DNA of 64,000 nucleotides from an uncultured Chloroflexales bacterium (GCA_937902315.1 CALGUG010000050.1:1-64000); one strand, 5' to 3'; shown: positions 27,639 through 36,693, numbered from the stretch's first letter. The notes: a model not told the origin generated them from the letters alone. A program made the numbers and translations.

Positions 27639-27666
27639 TTGACAGTATATTTTGACATGATACAAT
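27639..27666 (+). promoter_or_regulatory. Sigma-70-type promoter of tpx
   Basis: TTGACA at 27639-27644, a 16-base spacer, TACAAT at 27661-27666. It lies 65 bases before the tpx start codon. Confidence 0.82.
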
Positions 27667-27730
27667 GCCCCTACTTTGCGGAGATCTGAAATGTGTCCAG
27701 AATCTCGCTGGTATAGAGGGGTACACTATC

Positions 27731-28246
27731 ATGACAATCGAACGTGAGAATGCCTTTGATTTTCGCGGGCCAAAAACACTGATTGGGCCTGAACTAAAAG
27801 CAGGCGATCCGGCTCCTAATTTCGTCGCTTTGAACGGCAAACTTGAAGATGTAAGCCTGGCCGACTTCGCAGGCAAGCCGCTCCTGATCAGCGCAGTTCC
27901 TTCACTTGATACCGGCGTTTGTACCAAACAGTCGATTCGCTTTAATCAAGCGGCCGCCGAACTTGGCGATGCAGTATCGATCGTAACCATCAGTGCTGAC
28001 CTGCCCTTTGGTCAAGCTCGCTGGTGTGGTGCCAACGACGCTAGCTCCGCTATCTTCCTCTCCGACCATCGCGAGATGTCTTTTGCTAACGCTTACGGCG
28101 TGCATATCAAAGGCGTGCGCTTGTTGAGCCGCGCCGTATTTGTGATCGACGCTGCGGGCGTGATTCGCTATGTGGAATACCTGCCGATCGCTGGTCAGGA
28201 GCCTAACTACGACGCAGCGCTCGCTGCTTTAAAAGAGCTCCTCTAA
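27731..28246 (+). CDS. tpx: Thiol peroxidase (atypical 2-Cys peroxiredoxin)
   Basis: 171 residues from the ATG at 27731 (AGAGGGG about ten bases upstream). It reduces hydrogen peroxide and alkyl hydroperoxides in the cytoplasm using thioredoxin. The peroxidatic Cys64 lies in PSLDTGVCTKQS and the resolving Cys99 in ARWCGAN, both in the positions normal for Tpx. The fold signature GDPAPNFVALNG is at about 25-36. A clear promoter precedes it. lysA starts 29 bases downstream and may be co-transcribed. Confidence 0.95.
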   Translation: MTIERENAFDFRGPKTLIGPELKAGDPAPNFVALNGKLEDVSLADFAGKPLLISAVPSLDTGVCTKQSIRFNQAAAELGDAVSIVTISADLPFGQARWCGANDASSAIFLSDHREMSFANAYGVHIKGVRLLSRAVFVIDAAGVIRYVEYLPIAGQEPNYDAALAALKELL

Positions 28247-28275
28247 CTTTGTAAAATAAGGTTGAGATCCAAGTT

Positions 28276-29604
28276 ATGCTTGCACCATACCTTTGGCCGG
28301 ATACAGCCCAAGTTGATGATCAAGGTCATTTGTGGATCGCAGGTTGTGATACGGTTGAGCTCGCCCGGCAGTACGGCACGCCGCTCTATCTGCTCGACGA
28401 GGCGACCCTTCGCACGGCGATGCGCTCCTATCGAGCTGCCTTTGCGCGCGCCTACCCGCATGCGACGACCGTTCACTATGCTAGTAAGGCGCTGATCAAT
28501 ACGGCGCTTGTGCAATTGATCGCGCAAGAGGGCTTGGGTCTCGACCTTGTTTCTGCTGGCGAACTATTTGTCGCTCAGCGAGCTGGTTTCCCGCTAGAGC
28601 GGGTTCATTTGCATGGTAATGCCAAAACGCCCGCTGAACTCGAGCGCGCCATCGCTTGGAAGGTCGGCGCGATCGTGGTCGATACGCTCGATGAGCTGGC
28701 GATGGTGGCACAGCTTAGCGCTGGACGCGCCGAACCGCAAGGCATTTTGCTGCGAATCGCGCCGGGAATCGATGCTCATACCCACGCACACATGGCAACC
28801 GGCGGCGTCGACTCGAAGTTCGGCATCGCTATGCGCGACTTGCCGATCGCTGCCGAACAGATCAAAGCATCTCCCAGCCTACGCCTGCTCGGTCTACATG
28901 CCCATATCGGTTCGCAGATCTTCGATTTCGAAGCGCTCCAACAGAATATCGAGATTCTGCTCGAACAAGCGGTGATGTTGCGCGATCGCTACGGCTTCAC
29001 GATCGAAGAACTCAGCCCGGGCGGCGGTTTGGGCGTGCCCTATCTCAAAGGCGACCCAGTGCCGAATATTGATACCTATGCCCAGGCGCTTAGCAGCGTT
29101 TTGCTTGAAGGCTTACAGCGTTATGGTTTGCCGCCTGTGCGTCTTACGGTCGAGCCGGGACGCAGCATCGTCGCGCGCGCTGGCGTGGCGCTCTATCGCA
29201 TTATGGCTAGCAAACGCCCGCATCCCGACGAGAGCGGTCTGCATACGTATCTGCACATAGACGGCGGCATGGCAGACAATATCCGTCCTTCGCTCTATGG
29301 TGCGCAATATACGGCGATCGTCGCCAACCGTGCCGACGCCGAGCCAGTGACCAAGGTGCATATTGCTGGGCGCTTCTGCGAGTCGGGCGATATTTTGATT
29401 CGCGATGCTGAACTGCCGCTGGCTGGTAAGGGTGACCTGATCGCTGTTGCTGTAACGGGCGCTTACACCTTGAGTATGGCGAGCAACTACAACTACGCTC
29501 CTCGGCCAGCACTGTTGCTCTTGAAGGATAGCAAGGCTCGCCTGATTCAGCGCCGCGAAACCGAAGAAGATATTATCGCTCGCGATCTGCCTTTGGAAGA
29601 CTAA
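28276..29604 (+). CDS. lysA: Diaminopimelate decarboxylase
   Basis: 442 residues. It catalyses the last step of lysine synthesis, decarboxylating meso-diaminopimelate, in the cytoplasm. PLP-binding Lys71 lies in VHYASKALIN. The HAHIGSQIFD segment, the glycine-rich PGGGLGVPY and the EPGRSIVARAG phosphate site are present. CESGD (GRFCESGDIL) marks the substrate-contact Cys and Glu, and YNYAPRPA the C-terminal Tyr region. It may share a transcript with tpx upstream. The M20 peptidase follows 68 bases downstream. Confidence 0.96.
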   Translation: MLAPYLWPDTAQVDDQGHLWIAGCDTVELARQYGTPLYLLDEATLRTAMRSYRAAFARAYPHATTVHYASKALINTALVQLIAQEGLGLDLVSAGELFVAQRAGFPLERVHLHGNAKTPAELERAIAWKVGAIVVDTLDELAMVAQLSAGRAEPQGILLRIAPGIDAHTHAHMATGGVDSKFGIAMRDLPIAAEQIKASPSLRLLGLHAHIGSQIFDFEALQQNIEILLEQAVMLRDRYGFTIEELSPGGGLGVPYLKGDPVPNIDTYAQALSSVLLEGLQRYGLPPVRLTVEPGRSIVARAGVALYRIMASKRPHPDESGLHTYLHIDGGMADNIRPSLYGAQYTAIVANRADAEPVTKVHIAGRFCESGDILIRDAELPLAGKGDLIAVAVTGAYTLSMASNYNYAPRPALLLLKDSKARLIQRRETEEDIIARDLPLED

Positions 29605-29672
29605 GCCTTCTGCTTGGCGGTTCGAGCCTGGACTAACCCGATTTTTATCTTGACATAATTTTAGGAAGAAGC

Positions 29673-30836
29673 ATGACATTGATCGAGCGCTGGGCGGCTC
29701 AGCCCCAAGTTCAAGCAGCACTTGCACATTTTGGTGATGGTGAAGCGGTTGTTGAGACAACCATCGCGGTTCAGCAGATTCCTGCTCCAACCTTTCAGGA
29801 AGCTGCACGCGCCGCCTATGTGCGCGACCGTATGCAGGAGCTTGGCCTTCACGACGTTTATATCGATGAGATCGGAAATGTCTATGGGCGGCGCCCGGGT
29901 AACAGCGGCGGCCCTGCCCTGCTGATTGCAGCACATACCGATACCGTCTTTCCAGACGACACTGATCTGACGGTGCGTCGCGAGCCGGGTCGTGTGCATG
30001 GCCCCGGTATCGGCGATAACAGCCTTGGCGTGGCAGCTCTGTTGCACCTTGCCGATGTGATGCAGGGCTACGATCTGCCCAACGAGGGCGATGTTTGGTT
30101 TGTTGCCAATGTCGGCGAAGAGGGCTTGGGCGATTTGCGCGGTATGCGTGCTGCGGTAGATCGTCTTCAAGACCGTATCGCTAGCGCGATCGCTTTGGAA
30201 GGCTGCGATCACGGTCGCATCTTCCATCAAGCCATCGGTGTGCGTCGTTACCGCGTTAGCGTCTCTGCGCCGGGCGGCCACTCGTGGGGAGATTTCGGTT
30301 CGGCGAGCGCTATTCACGCTCTTGTGCGCCTCGCCGCTCGCATCTCTCAGATCGAGGTGCCCAGCGATCCGCGCACAACCTACAATATCGGCACCATCGC
30401 TGGTGGCAACTCGGTCAACTCGATCGCGCAATGGGCCAACATGCTGATCGATATGCGCTCGGTCGATCTCGATGCGCTCTCGAAGCTGGTTGCAGAGGTA
30501 GATGCTCTGATCGCCGAAAGCATCGCTAACGAACATGATGTACAATTCAAAGTCGAAGTCGTTGGCGATCGGCCTGCTGGGCGCATTCCGCAAGATCATC
30601 CCTTGGTGACGCTTGCGACGCAGGCGTATCAGTGGGTCAATGCAAGCATCGTTTACGATGTCGGCAGCACCGACGCCAATATTCCGCTCAGCCGTGGTAT
30701 CCCAGCCGTCTGTGTGGGCATTGGTAACGGTGAGCATGCCCACCGTATCGATGAATACATCGAAACGCACAATATTGCCAATGGCATGCGAGCGTTGCTG
30801 TTATTGACCTTAGCAGCAACTACGAAAGAGGCCTAA
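29673..30836 (+). CDS. M20 family zinc peptidase
   Basis: 387 residues. Zinc ligands and catalytic residues typical of M20 peptidases are visible: His88 and Asp90 (AAHTDTVF), the bridging Asp115 (GPGIGDNSLG), catalytic Glu149 and ligand Glu150 (NVGEEGLG), and a distal His in GNGEHAHRIDEYI. The dimerisation lobe contains APGGHSWGDFG. It resembles PepT/dipeptidase-like enzymes with unknown substrate. Cytoplasmic. It follows lysA and ends at a strong terminator. Confidence 0.93.
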   Translation: MTLIERWAAQPQVQAALAHFGDGEAVVETTIAVQQIPAPTFQEAARAAYVRDRMQELGLHDVYIDEIGNVYGRRPGNSGGPALLIAAHTDTVFPDDTDLTVRREPGRVHGPGIGDNSLGVAALLHLADVMQGYDLPNEGDVWFVANVGEEGLGDLRGMRAAVDRLQDRIASAIALEGCDHGRIFHQAIGVRRYRVSVSAPGGHSWGDFGSASAIHALVRLAARISQIEVPSDPRTTYNIGTIAGGNSVNSIAQWANMLIDMRSVDLDALSKLVAEVDALIAESIANEHDVQFKVEVVGDRPAGRIPQDHPLVTLATQAYQWVNASIVYDVGSTDANIPLSRGIPAVCVGIGNGEHAHRIDEYIETHNIANGMRALLLLTLAATTKEA

Positions 30837-30865
30837 ACCGTTCAACCAACTCAATACTATCGTTG

Positions 30866-30906
30866 CACTCTCGTTCTAGCTTCTTAGTGAACGAGAGTGT
30901 TTTTTA
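30866..30906 (+). terminator. Intrinsic terminator of the lysA-M20 region
   Basis: CACTCTCGTT pairs perfectly with AACGAGAGTG, followed by TTTTTT. Confidence 0.92.
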
Positions 30907-31223
30907 TCAAGCAATGGCAGCAGCTTCCTCGCGCACTCCTTCAAACGCTTTATAAGTCCATCTCAGCTCCTCTAGGCTGATGCTCGTTGGCTTAAGGTTC
31001 CTCCCTCGTTTTTAACCTATTAGGCTCTAAGTTACTAGCCCTTCAGAACGATTGATTGAGCCTGTTTGGTTAGTATTGGTTGGTATTTGGTTGGTATTTG
31101 GTAATTAACTATGAAGAAGCTGCAAAAAGACGTAACTATTACAATCTCCAAACGGTTTAGGCATACTACCAAATAATTTCATACAAATTCGATTCGTTGA
31201 TGTATGAGAAAAGGAGTTGCCTA
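30907..31223. other. Intergenic stretch upstream of the YLGK-domain gene
   Basis: No gene seen. It holds a short tandem TTGGTTGGTATTTGG-like repeat at about 31076-31100 and AT-rich sequence suited to a promoter, though no clean promoter was found. Confidence 0.5.
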
Positions 31224-31640
31224 ATGCCATCGATTCGCAAGATTGATCCGCCTCCACCCCAGACCCGACGTTTAGCTGTTCGTAATACGCCTCCTGCGCT
31301 GAACGCGGCGGGTATGCTTCGTGACGGAGATCGCTGGCTTCATATCGATCGCGCTCCTAAACGCTGGCAGACGTGGCTCGCTAAACACGACCGCATTCAT
31401 ATCGAGGTATGGCACGATACGATGTTGCATACGGTCACGGCCCGTATGAAGCGTGTAAAAGGCCACCCTTATTGGTATATCGAAAAGAAAATTGGGGGCG
31501 TAACCTATTGCCGTTATTTGGGTAAAGCTGAGGTTATGACGTGGCAGCGTATTCACGCCGTTGCCAGCGAGCTTATTAATGCAACAAATATCCTTTCCGA
31601 TGAAGAAGAGAACTGCGATACCCTTACTAGAACCACTTAA
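31224..31640 (+). CDS. Small stand-alone 'YWY...YLGK' domain protein
   Basis: 138 residues from the ATG at 31224 (AAGGAG seven bases upstream). The conserved part (about 40-125) contains WQTWLAKHDRIHIE, then HPYWYIEKKIGGVTYCRYLG, then MTWQRIHAVASEL. From memory, the same pattern (YWYAYRR, GK, K-YLGR, LTxxRLE) forms an N-terminal region of large LuxR/MalT-type regulators in Chloroflexota and appears in DUF6788-type proteins. Here it is alone, with no ATPase or HTH. It is basic and may bind nucleic acid. The function is unknown. Confidence 0.75.
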   Translation: MPSIRKIDPPPPQTRRLAVRNTPPALNAAGMLRDGDRWLHIDRAPKRWQTWLAKHDRIHIEVWHDTMLHTVTARMKRVKGHPYWYIEKKIGGVTYCRYLGKAEVMTWQRIHAVASELINATNILSDEEENCDTLTRTT

Positions 31641-31664
31641 TTTCAATTCTTTTCTAATTACTTT

Positions 31665-31711
31665 AAAAGAGGAGTAAATACGGCAATAATCGCCGTATTT
31701 ACTCCTCTTTT
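31665..31711. terminator. Perfect 20-bp bidirectional terminator
   Basis: AAAAGAGGAGTAAATACGGC (31665-31684) and its exact complement (31692-31711) around a seven-base loop, with A- and T-tracts giving termination on both strands. Confidence 0.93.
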
Positions 31712-31784
31712 TAGCATTTGTTGCAGATTGATTTCTACTTGCTTTGTTTTGTGAACGTAGGATGATACTTCATCCGATCTCTTT

Positions 31785-31811
31785 CTTTTGGCCTTCGACG
31801 GAGTGTGACCT
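31785..31811 (-). repeat. Second dispersed repeat module, diverged copy
   Basis: CTTTTGGCCTTCGACGGAG is the reverse complement of the CTGCCGAAGGCCAAAA end of the 13714 module. Confidence 0.7.
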
Positions 31812-31816
31812 CATAC

Positions 31817-31916
31817 CAAGTCCGTTTGATCACTTCAGTACTCTAGCGGCTTGCTCTCTTCCCCAAAGAGGGAGGACGCGGTGAGGACCGAATGGGAGCA
31901 AACAATCTCGTCGCCA
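31817..31916. repeat. Dispersed intergenic element, chimeric copy 9
   Basis: It begins as a plus-orientation copy (CCGTTTGATCACTTCAG, AGCGGC, CCCCAAAGAGGG). At about 31872 it switches to the minus-orientation half (GGACGCGGTGAGGACCGAAT, ending CGTCGCC). The TAGCCG end is missing. This looks like two oppositely oriented elements joined by deletion or recombination. Confidence 0.75.
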
Positions 31917-31964
31917 ACAAAAAATAAGCGGAATAGTAACATATGGTCCATGGTCGCTGTTCGA

Positions 31965-34421
31965 TTAGATCGGTTTTGGCTTGTAGAAAGCGCTTTGGTT
32001 TTGCAGAGCGTATTCGACGGCCTGAGAGAGCTGAAAGCCCGCACCTTCCTGATAGAAACGTTTCCATTCACTCTCGTCGAACTGCTGGCGGAGTTGAGAT
32101 TGGCAGGCATCGAAGGCGAGCTGATCGACGCGGTCGAATAGGCTGCCGCTTGTTTCGATCCAAGCCTGCACGAAACCGCATAAACGCGCCGCTCTGTTCA
32201 GTTCTCCTTGGCCTGCGTAGGCGATCGCCAAACCTGCGATATGCCAGAAGAGAATCTCGTGATTGCCCTGTTGAAAATCGAGATATAAGATCTGCGCGAA
32301 GCGTTGGGCCGCTTGGGCGTAGCGGCCTTGCGCGAGCTGGATATGGGCGAGGTTATGGGCGACGACATTGCTGTAGATCGGGTCTGCGATACTCTGGAGG
32401 CGCGCAAGACTCTCTTGGTAAAGCAGAGCAGCTCGCTCGATCGCGCCGCGCAAACGCGCTATTTCGCCCAGACCGTTGAGGCCCAGCGCGATGCCCCACT
32501 GATCGTTGAGTTTGCGCCAATGGGCGAGGCTTTCATTCTGCAGCTCGCTGGCCTGTTCGAGATCGTCGTTAGATAGTGCGCACTGCCGCAGGCTGTGCAG
32601 GGTATAGGCAAGGCCCCAGCCATCGGCTGCGCTTTCGAAAGCACGCCTGCTCTCCTGCAAGCGCTCGTAGGCTTCGCTGGAGCGAGATTGGCGGAAGAGC
32701 GCCATTCCGTAAAAGAGTAAGCTATAGGCGAGCGGGCGCAGCTGTTGCTGCTCGTTCCAGAGCTGCTTGGCGCGCTGTGCCCAGAGCTCGGCCGTTTGGT
32801 AGCTGCCTTGGGCGATCGCGATACCGGCGAGCGCGTTCATCAGCTCGCCGCGCTGCGTTTGTGTCTCGCCGTGTTCGAGGAAGAGGCTGAGCCAGGCTTC
32901 GGCTTGGGGCCATGGGCCGCGCATGTACCAAAACCAGAACAGGTTCACCGCGAGCTGAGCGCCTTGTTCGAGGCTGTGTTTGCTGCACCAGCTTAAAGCT
33001 GTCTGCAGGTTGTTGCGCTGTTGATGGGTGATCGTGAACCAGCGTGCTTGATCGGTACAGACACGATCAGGGCGATAGTTGGCCGTCCAGTCGAGGTAAT
33101 AGTTGACAAAACGCCGCATAACCTGAGCGCGTTCTTGGCTGGCGTCGAGGCATTCACTGGCGTAGGCGCGCACCGTCTCCAACATACTGAATTGAACGAA
33201 ACCATGCTCTTGGTGAGCCGCCTGCAACAGGTGGGCTTGGACAAGGGTGTGTAAATGGGCGTAGGCCTGTTCGCTCTCTAAACCGCTAACGGCCACGGCC
33301 CCTTCAAAAGGAATGGTATCGACAAATACGCTTAGGGCGGCGAAGAGCTGGCGGCTAGTTTGGTCGAGTAGGGCGTGCCCCCAGTCGAAGGTGGCTCGTA
33401 AGGTGCGATGGCGTGCGGGCAGGTCGCGCGGCCCGTCGATTGGCAGCGAGAGCGCGTGCGATTGGGTCGCTTGGAGGTGCTGCAAGATCATCTGAGGCGA
33501 TAAGATCGGGCTTTGGGCAGCCACCAGTTCGATCGCGAGCGGAATGCCTTCGAGCTGGCGACAGATCGCGATGATGGCTGGAAGGTTATGCGGTGTAAGC
33601 TCGAAGTCGGCTCGGAGCGCTTTGGCGCGTTGAACAAAGAGTGCGACGCAGGCTTTGGATTGGGCTTGGATAAAGCTTTGATCGGGCGCGGGGATGGGAA
33701 GCTGTTCTATACTGATGAGATGTTCGCCGCTGATCTGAAGCGGAATGCGACTGGTGGCGAGGATACGCAGTTGTGGGCAGTAAGCCAATAGCTCTGCGAT
33801 CCAAATCGCGGCTGGCAAGACCTGCTCGAAGTTATCTAAGATCAGCAGGACGCTTTTGTCGGCCAACATGCGTGGCAAGCGTTGGGCTGGCTCTTGCTCG
33901 ATCCTCGGGCCAAGCTGAAGCGCTTGGGCGATGCTGAGCGGCACGTGTGTTGCATCTGCTTGGGCCGCGAGCGAGACGAAAAAGACACCATCGACAAACT
34001 GCTCGCCAAGCTGCTGCCCGGCTGTAAGCGCCAGATGTGTCTTGCCAATGCCTCCTAGGCCGATAAGCGTCACGAGGCGCACGCTCGGGTCTTGTAAGAG
34101 CGTGAGTAGGCGTTCTAGTTCGCAGTCGCGCCCGATCAGCGGGTTAGGTGGGCTTGGAAGCGAGAAGCGCGATCTGAGCTGACTTGGAATGCTTGTTCCG
34201 CGCGCTTGGAGTGAGAAGTAGGCGCGTTGCTCTTGTGGAATGGCGAGCACTTGAGCGAGGCGAGTTGTGATCTGTTTGGAAGGACGGCGTTGACCGCTTT
34301 CGAGCTTGGCGATCAGAACTGATGAGCAACCTACTTGGCTAGCTAGCTCGCGTTGGGTAAGATCGAGCGCCTTACGTTGTTGCTTTAGCCACTCGCTAAA
34401 GGCACGTTCCTCTGTTTGCAC
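31965..34421 (-). CDS. XRE-HTH / STAND NTPase / TPR regulator
   Basis: 818 residues from a GTG at 34421 preceded by AGAAGG; a start at 34484 would add 21 residues without a better site. Residues 8-64 are an XRE HTH (LKQQRKALDLTQRELASQVG). The NB-ARC-like ATPase has Walker A GLGGIGKT (121-128), Walker B SVLLILDNFE (190-199) and the ATSRIPL arginine-sensor region. GIPLAIELVAAQ belongs to the winged-helix junction. From about 500 to the end are TPR helices (AQAEAWL, LNGLGEIARLRG, HNLAHIQLAQGRYAQAA). This architecture switches on nucleotide exchange and acts as a transcription regulator in the cytoplasm. The ligand is unknown. Confidence 0.93.
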   Translation of the reverse strand: MQTEERAFSEWLKQQRKALDLTQRELASQVGCSSVLIAKLESGQRRPSKQITTRLAQVLAIPQEQRAYFSLQARGTSIPSQLRSRFSLPSPPNPLIGRDCELERLLTLLQDPSVRLVTLIGLGGIGKTHLALTAGQQLGEQFVDGVFFVSLAAQADATHVPLSIAQALQLGPRIEQEPAQRLPRMLADKSVLLILDNFEQVLPAAIWIAELLAYCPQLRILATSRIPLQISGEHLISIEQLPIPAPDQSFIQAQSKACVALFVQRAKALRADFELTPHNLPAIIAICRQLEGIPLAIELVAAQSPILSPQMILQHLQATQSHALSLPIDGPRDLPARHRTLRATFDWGHALLDQTSRQLFAALSVFVDTIPFEGAVAVSGLESEQAYAHLHTLVQAHLLQAAHQEHGFVQFSMLETVRAYASECLDASQERAQVMRRFVNYYLDWTANYRPDRVCTDQARWFTITHQQRNNLQTALSWCSKHSLEQGAQLAVNLFWFWYMRGPWPQAEAWLSLFLEHGETQTQRGELMNALAGIAIAQGSYQTAELWAQRAKQLWNEQQQLRPLAYSLLFYGMALFRQSRSSEAYERLQESRRAFESAADGWGLAYTLHSLRQCALSNDDLEQASELQNESLAHWRKLNDQWGIALGLNGLGEIARLRGAIERAALLYQESLARLQSIADPIYSNVVAHNLAHIQLAQGRYAQAAQRFAQILYLDFQQGNHEILFWHIAGLAIAYAGQGELNRAARLCGFVQAWIETSGSLFDRVDQLAFDACQSQLRQQFDESEWKRFYQEGAGFQLSQAVEYALQNQSAFYKPKPI

Positions 34422-34584
34422 AATCACCCTTCTAGCTAACCCATCGCGCCAAGGTGAGTCAGCTTTGTACAGTTTTTGTACCACCTATTGTATACATGGC
34501 CTTCTTCCTTCTAAATCCGACATGCGATGTAATAGCTGTGGAGAGAGCGAACATAAGGTATCGCTATTATGAGAAGGAGGCTCT

Positions 34585-35589
34585 ATGCGAAAATATACTG
34601 TTTACCTTGTGCTGTTGTTTGTGTTCTTGATCAGCACTATCCCTCAGTCGGCCTCGGCCGCTCAGCGTATGCGCTGCTTCGTCGAGACGGGCTTTTGTAT
34701 TACGGGCGCGATTCGAGAGTATTGGGAGCGAAACGGCGGTCTGGCGGTGTTCGGTTATCCCATCTCTTCGATGAGCTACCAGACGATCGAGGCTACCTGG
34801 AGCGGCCCGATTCAATGGTTCGAGCGCGATCGGCTTGAGGATCATAGCAATGAGGATAAAGGGGTGATGGCGGGCCGTTTGGGCGCGCTCTATCTTGAAG
34901 AGCGCCAGTCGGGTTGGCGACCGGGCAACACCTATGTAGAGACGCCAGGCTGTCGTGTATTTGCCGAAACGAAATACGCTGTGTGTGGCAGCTTTTTGCG
35001 CTATTGGGAGCGCAATGGTGGTTTAGAACGCTTTGGCCTTCCACTAACAGACCTTGTACAAGAGCAGATCGAAGGGAAGAGCTACACGGTTCAGTACTTT
35101 GAACGACGGCGGATGGAGTTGCACCCCGAATTCGCGGGTACCGACTACGAGATTCAACTGGGTCTGCTTGGCTCAATGCTCTATAGCAATCCTCGGCCCA
35201 CACAAGAGCAGTTAGCGATCGATACGCTGAACAATTTCTTTTACTTTTTGAATAGCGGCGACTATGTACAAGCTGCGGCCTTGTACGCTGGAAGTTATGA
35301 ACAACTGCGTGAGTATAATCCAGACATTCAAGGAAGAGTAGACGATCCAACTGTTCAGGCTCAACTTTTACAACGTGCCTGTGAAGTCAATGGCTTTCTG
35401 TGCCTCAACGTTCGCCGTGTTCTCTTGGTTGAACCTACCACACAAGGCTACACAATATATGTAGAATTTATAGCTCCTAGGGGCGGAATCTATATACCTC
35501 CTGACAACGGCCAGCATTGGTTCATCTATTCTGTCAAACAAATGGCTGGGCAGTTTATGCTAATAGAATTGCCGCCCTATAGCGAGTGA
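34585..35589 (+). CDS. Secreted LGFP-like repeat protein
   Basis: 334 residues with AGGAGG seven bases upstream. Residues 1-26 are a signal peptide ending SASA-A. Two copies of a module follow, at about 31-60 (CFVETGFCITGAIREYWERN) and 122-157 (GSFLRYWERNGGLERFGLPL). Each has a Cys pair, a YWERNGGL helix and an FGxP turn like LGFP repeats. WFERDR or YFERRRMELHPE follows each. The C-terminal 120 residues may form an NTF2-like cone. LGFP-like modules occur in cell-surface and wall-binding proteins. Probably extracellular; the exact role is unknown. Confidence 0.85.
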   Translation: MRKYTVYLVLLFVFLISTIPQSASAAQRMRCFVETGFCITGAIREYWERNGGLAVFGYPISSMSYQTIEATWSGPIQWFERDRLEDHSNEDKGVMAGRLGALYLEERQSGWRPGNTYVETPGCRVFAETKYAVCGSFLRYWERNGGLERFGLPLTDLVQEQIEGKSYTVQYFERRRMELHPEFAGTDYEIQLGLLGSMLYSNPRPTQEQLAIDTLNNFFYFLNSGDYVQAAALYAGSYEQLREYNPDIQGRVDDPTVQAQLLQRACEVNGFLCLNVRRVLLVEPTTQGYTIYVEFIAPRGGIYIPPDNGQHWFIYSVKQMAGQFMLIELPPYSE

Positions 35590-35670
35590 TTATGAAGCTG
35601 TTTGCAGATTTTGAATGAGGCGCTCGCTCTATCCTTTAAAAGTCTTATTCATACCTGCTGAACGTGTTGT

Positions 35671-35711
35671 ATGAGATTTGGCCTACAGACGCCAAGTCTC
35701 ATTCTTTTTTT
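35671..35711 (+). terminator. Intrinsic terminator of the LGFP-like gene
   Basis: ATGAGATTTGGC pairs with GCCAAGTCTCAT (one G-U), followed by TTCTTTTTTT. Confidence 0.9.
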
Positions 35712-35740
35712 GCAGAGCCGCCCCACTTTGAAACTGCCCC

Positions 35741-35771
35741 TTGACTCTCAGGTTACCTGAGCATATAGACT
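35741..35771 (+). promoter_or_regulatory. MerR-type promoter/operator
   Basis: TTGACT (35741-35746) and TAGACT (35766-35771) are separated by 19 bases. The spacer contains a perfect dyad, CTCAGGT-T-ACCTGAG (35747-35761). An over-long spacer holding the operator is the hallmark of MerR-regulated promoters. It lies 40 bases before the MerR gene, so autoregulation is likely. A TATAGA at 35764 with a 17-base spacer is an alternative reading. Confidence 0.82.
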
Positions 35772-35811
35772 GTTCACGAAAGCTTTCGCTGGTCCGCGCG
35801 GAGAGAAACGA

Positions 35812-36630
35812 ATGATCAAGATCGGTTATTTTGCACGTCTTGGGGCGGTTTCGGTCGCGACATTGCGCCATTACGACGAGCTCGGCTTGTTGAAACCCGC
35901 CCATATCGATAGCTTCTCGGGCTATCGCTACTACACCGTTGAGCAGTTGGCCCTGCTCAACCGCATTCTTGCGCTCAAAGAGTTAGGCTTCTCGCTCGAT
36001 CAGATCCAACAGATCTTGCACGACGGCCTAACTCGCGAGCAGCTTCGTACCTTGCTTGAACAGAAGCGCGCTGAAGTTGCGCAGCGTATCGCTGAAGAGC
36101 AGGCGCGCCTGCAGCGTATAGATGTTCGATTGTGTAAGTTACACCAGGAGGATCGTATGCCAAGCTACGATGTTGTTGTGAAGACGACCGCTGCGCAATT
36201 GGTGCTCTCGAAGCGGATTGTTGTGCCGACCAACGACCAAGTGCCAGCTTATTTGGATAAAGCCTATGCCGAACTCGGCGACTATGCGGCCCGTAATGGG
36301 GTGAAGCAGATCGGACCGAACCTGACCCTGTGGTACACTCCTTCGGATGTCTTTAGCAACGAAGAGGTTGAGGTCGCGATTCCGATCGACCGCTCGCTCC
36401 CTTCGCAGGGCGACTTGGTCTGTCGCGAACTGCCTTCGGTCGAGGTGGCGGCCGCCGTTCACCAAGGCGACTTCGCGCAGTTCCAACAGCTCTACCCCAG
36501 CCTGCTGAGCTGGATCAGCGACCACGGCTATCAGATCAACGGCCCGTCGCGCGAGATCTACATCCACCACGACTGCGACAACCTACAGCAGTCGACGACC
36601 GAGGTGCAGTTCCCGATCGTGAGCGGCTAG
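35812..36630 (+). CDS. MerR-family regulator with GyrI-like effector domain
   Basis: 272 residues; GGAGAG six bases upstream. Residues 1-70 are the MerR winged helix (IGYFARLGAVSVATLRHYDE, then GYRYYTVEQLALLNRILALK). A coiled-coil dimerisation helix spans about 80-118. Residues 123-270 are a GyrI-like/BmrR-type ligand-binding domain (YDVVVKTTAAQLVLSKR, then GPNLTLWY; ends TTEVQFPI). It should bind a hydrophobic drug-like ligand and twist its promoter open. No efflux gene is adjacent, so it may mainly control itself and distant targets. Confidence 0.93.
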   Translation: MIKIGYFARLGAVSVATLRHYDELGLLKPAHIDSFSGYRYYTVEQLALLNRILALKELGFSLDQIQQILHDGLTREQLRTLLEQKRAEVAQRIAEEQARLQRIDVRLCKLHQEDRMPSYDVVVKTTAAQLVLSKRIVVPTNDQVPAYLDKAYAELGDYAARNGVKQIGPNLTLWYTPSDVFSNEEVEVAIPIDRSLPSQGDLVCRELPSVEVAAAVHQGDFAQFQQLYPSLLSWISDHGYQINGPSREIYIHHDCDNLQQSTTEVQFPIVSG

Positions 36631-36644
36631 CCTCTTGAGACGAA

Positions 36645-36680
36645 AGAGATCCCAGCTTCGAAGCGGGATCTCTCTTTTTG
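36645..36680. terminator. Bidirectional terminator between convergent genes
   Basis: AGAGATCCC pairs with GGGATCTCT around GCTTCGAAGC, followed by CTTTTT on the plus strand. Confidence 0.88.
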
Positions 36681-36693
36681 TGTGTACTGTGGC

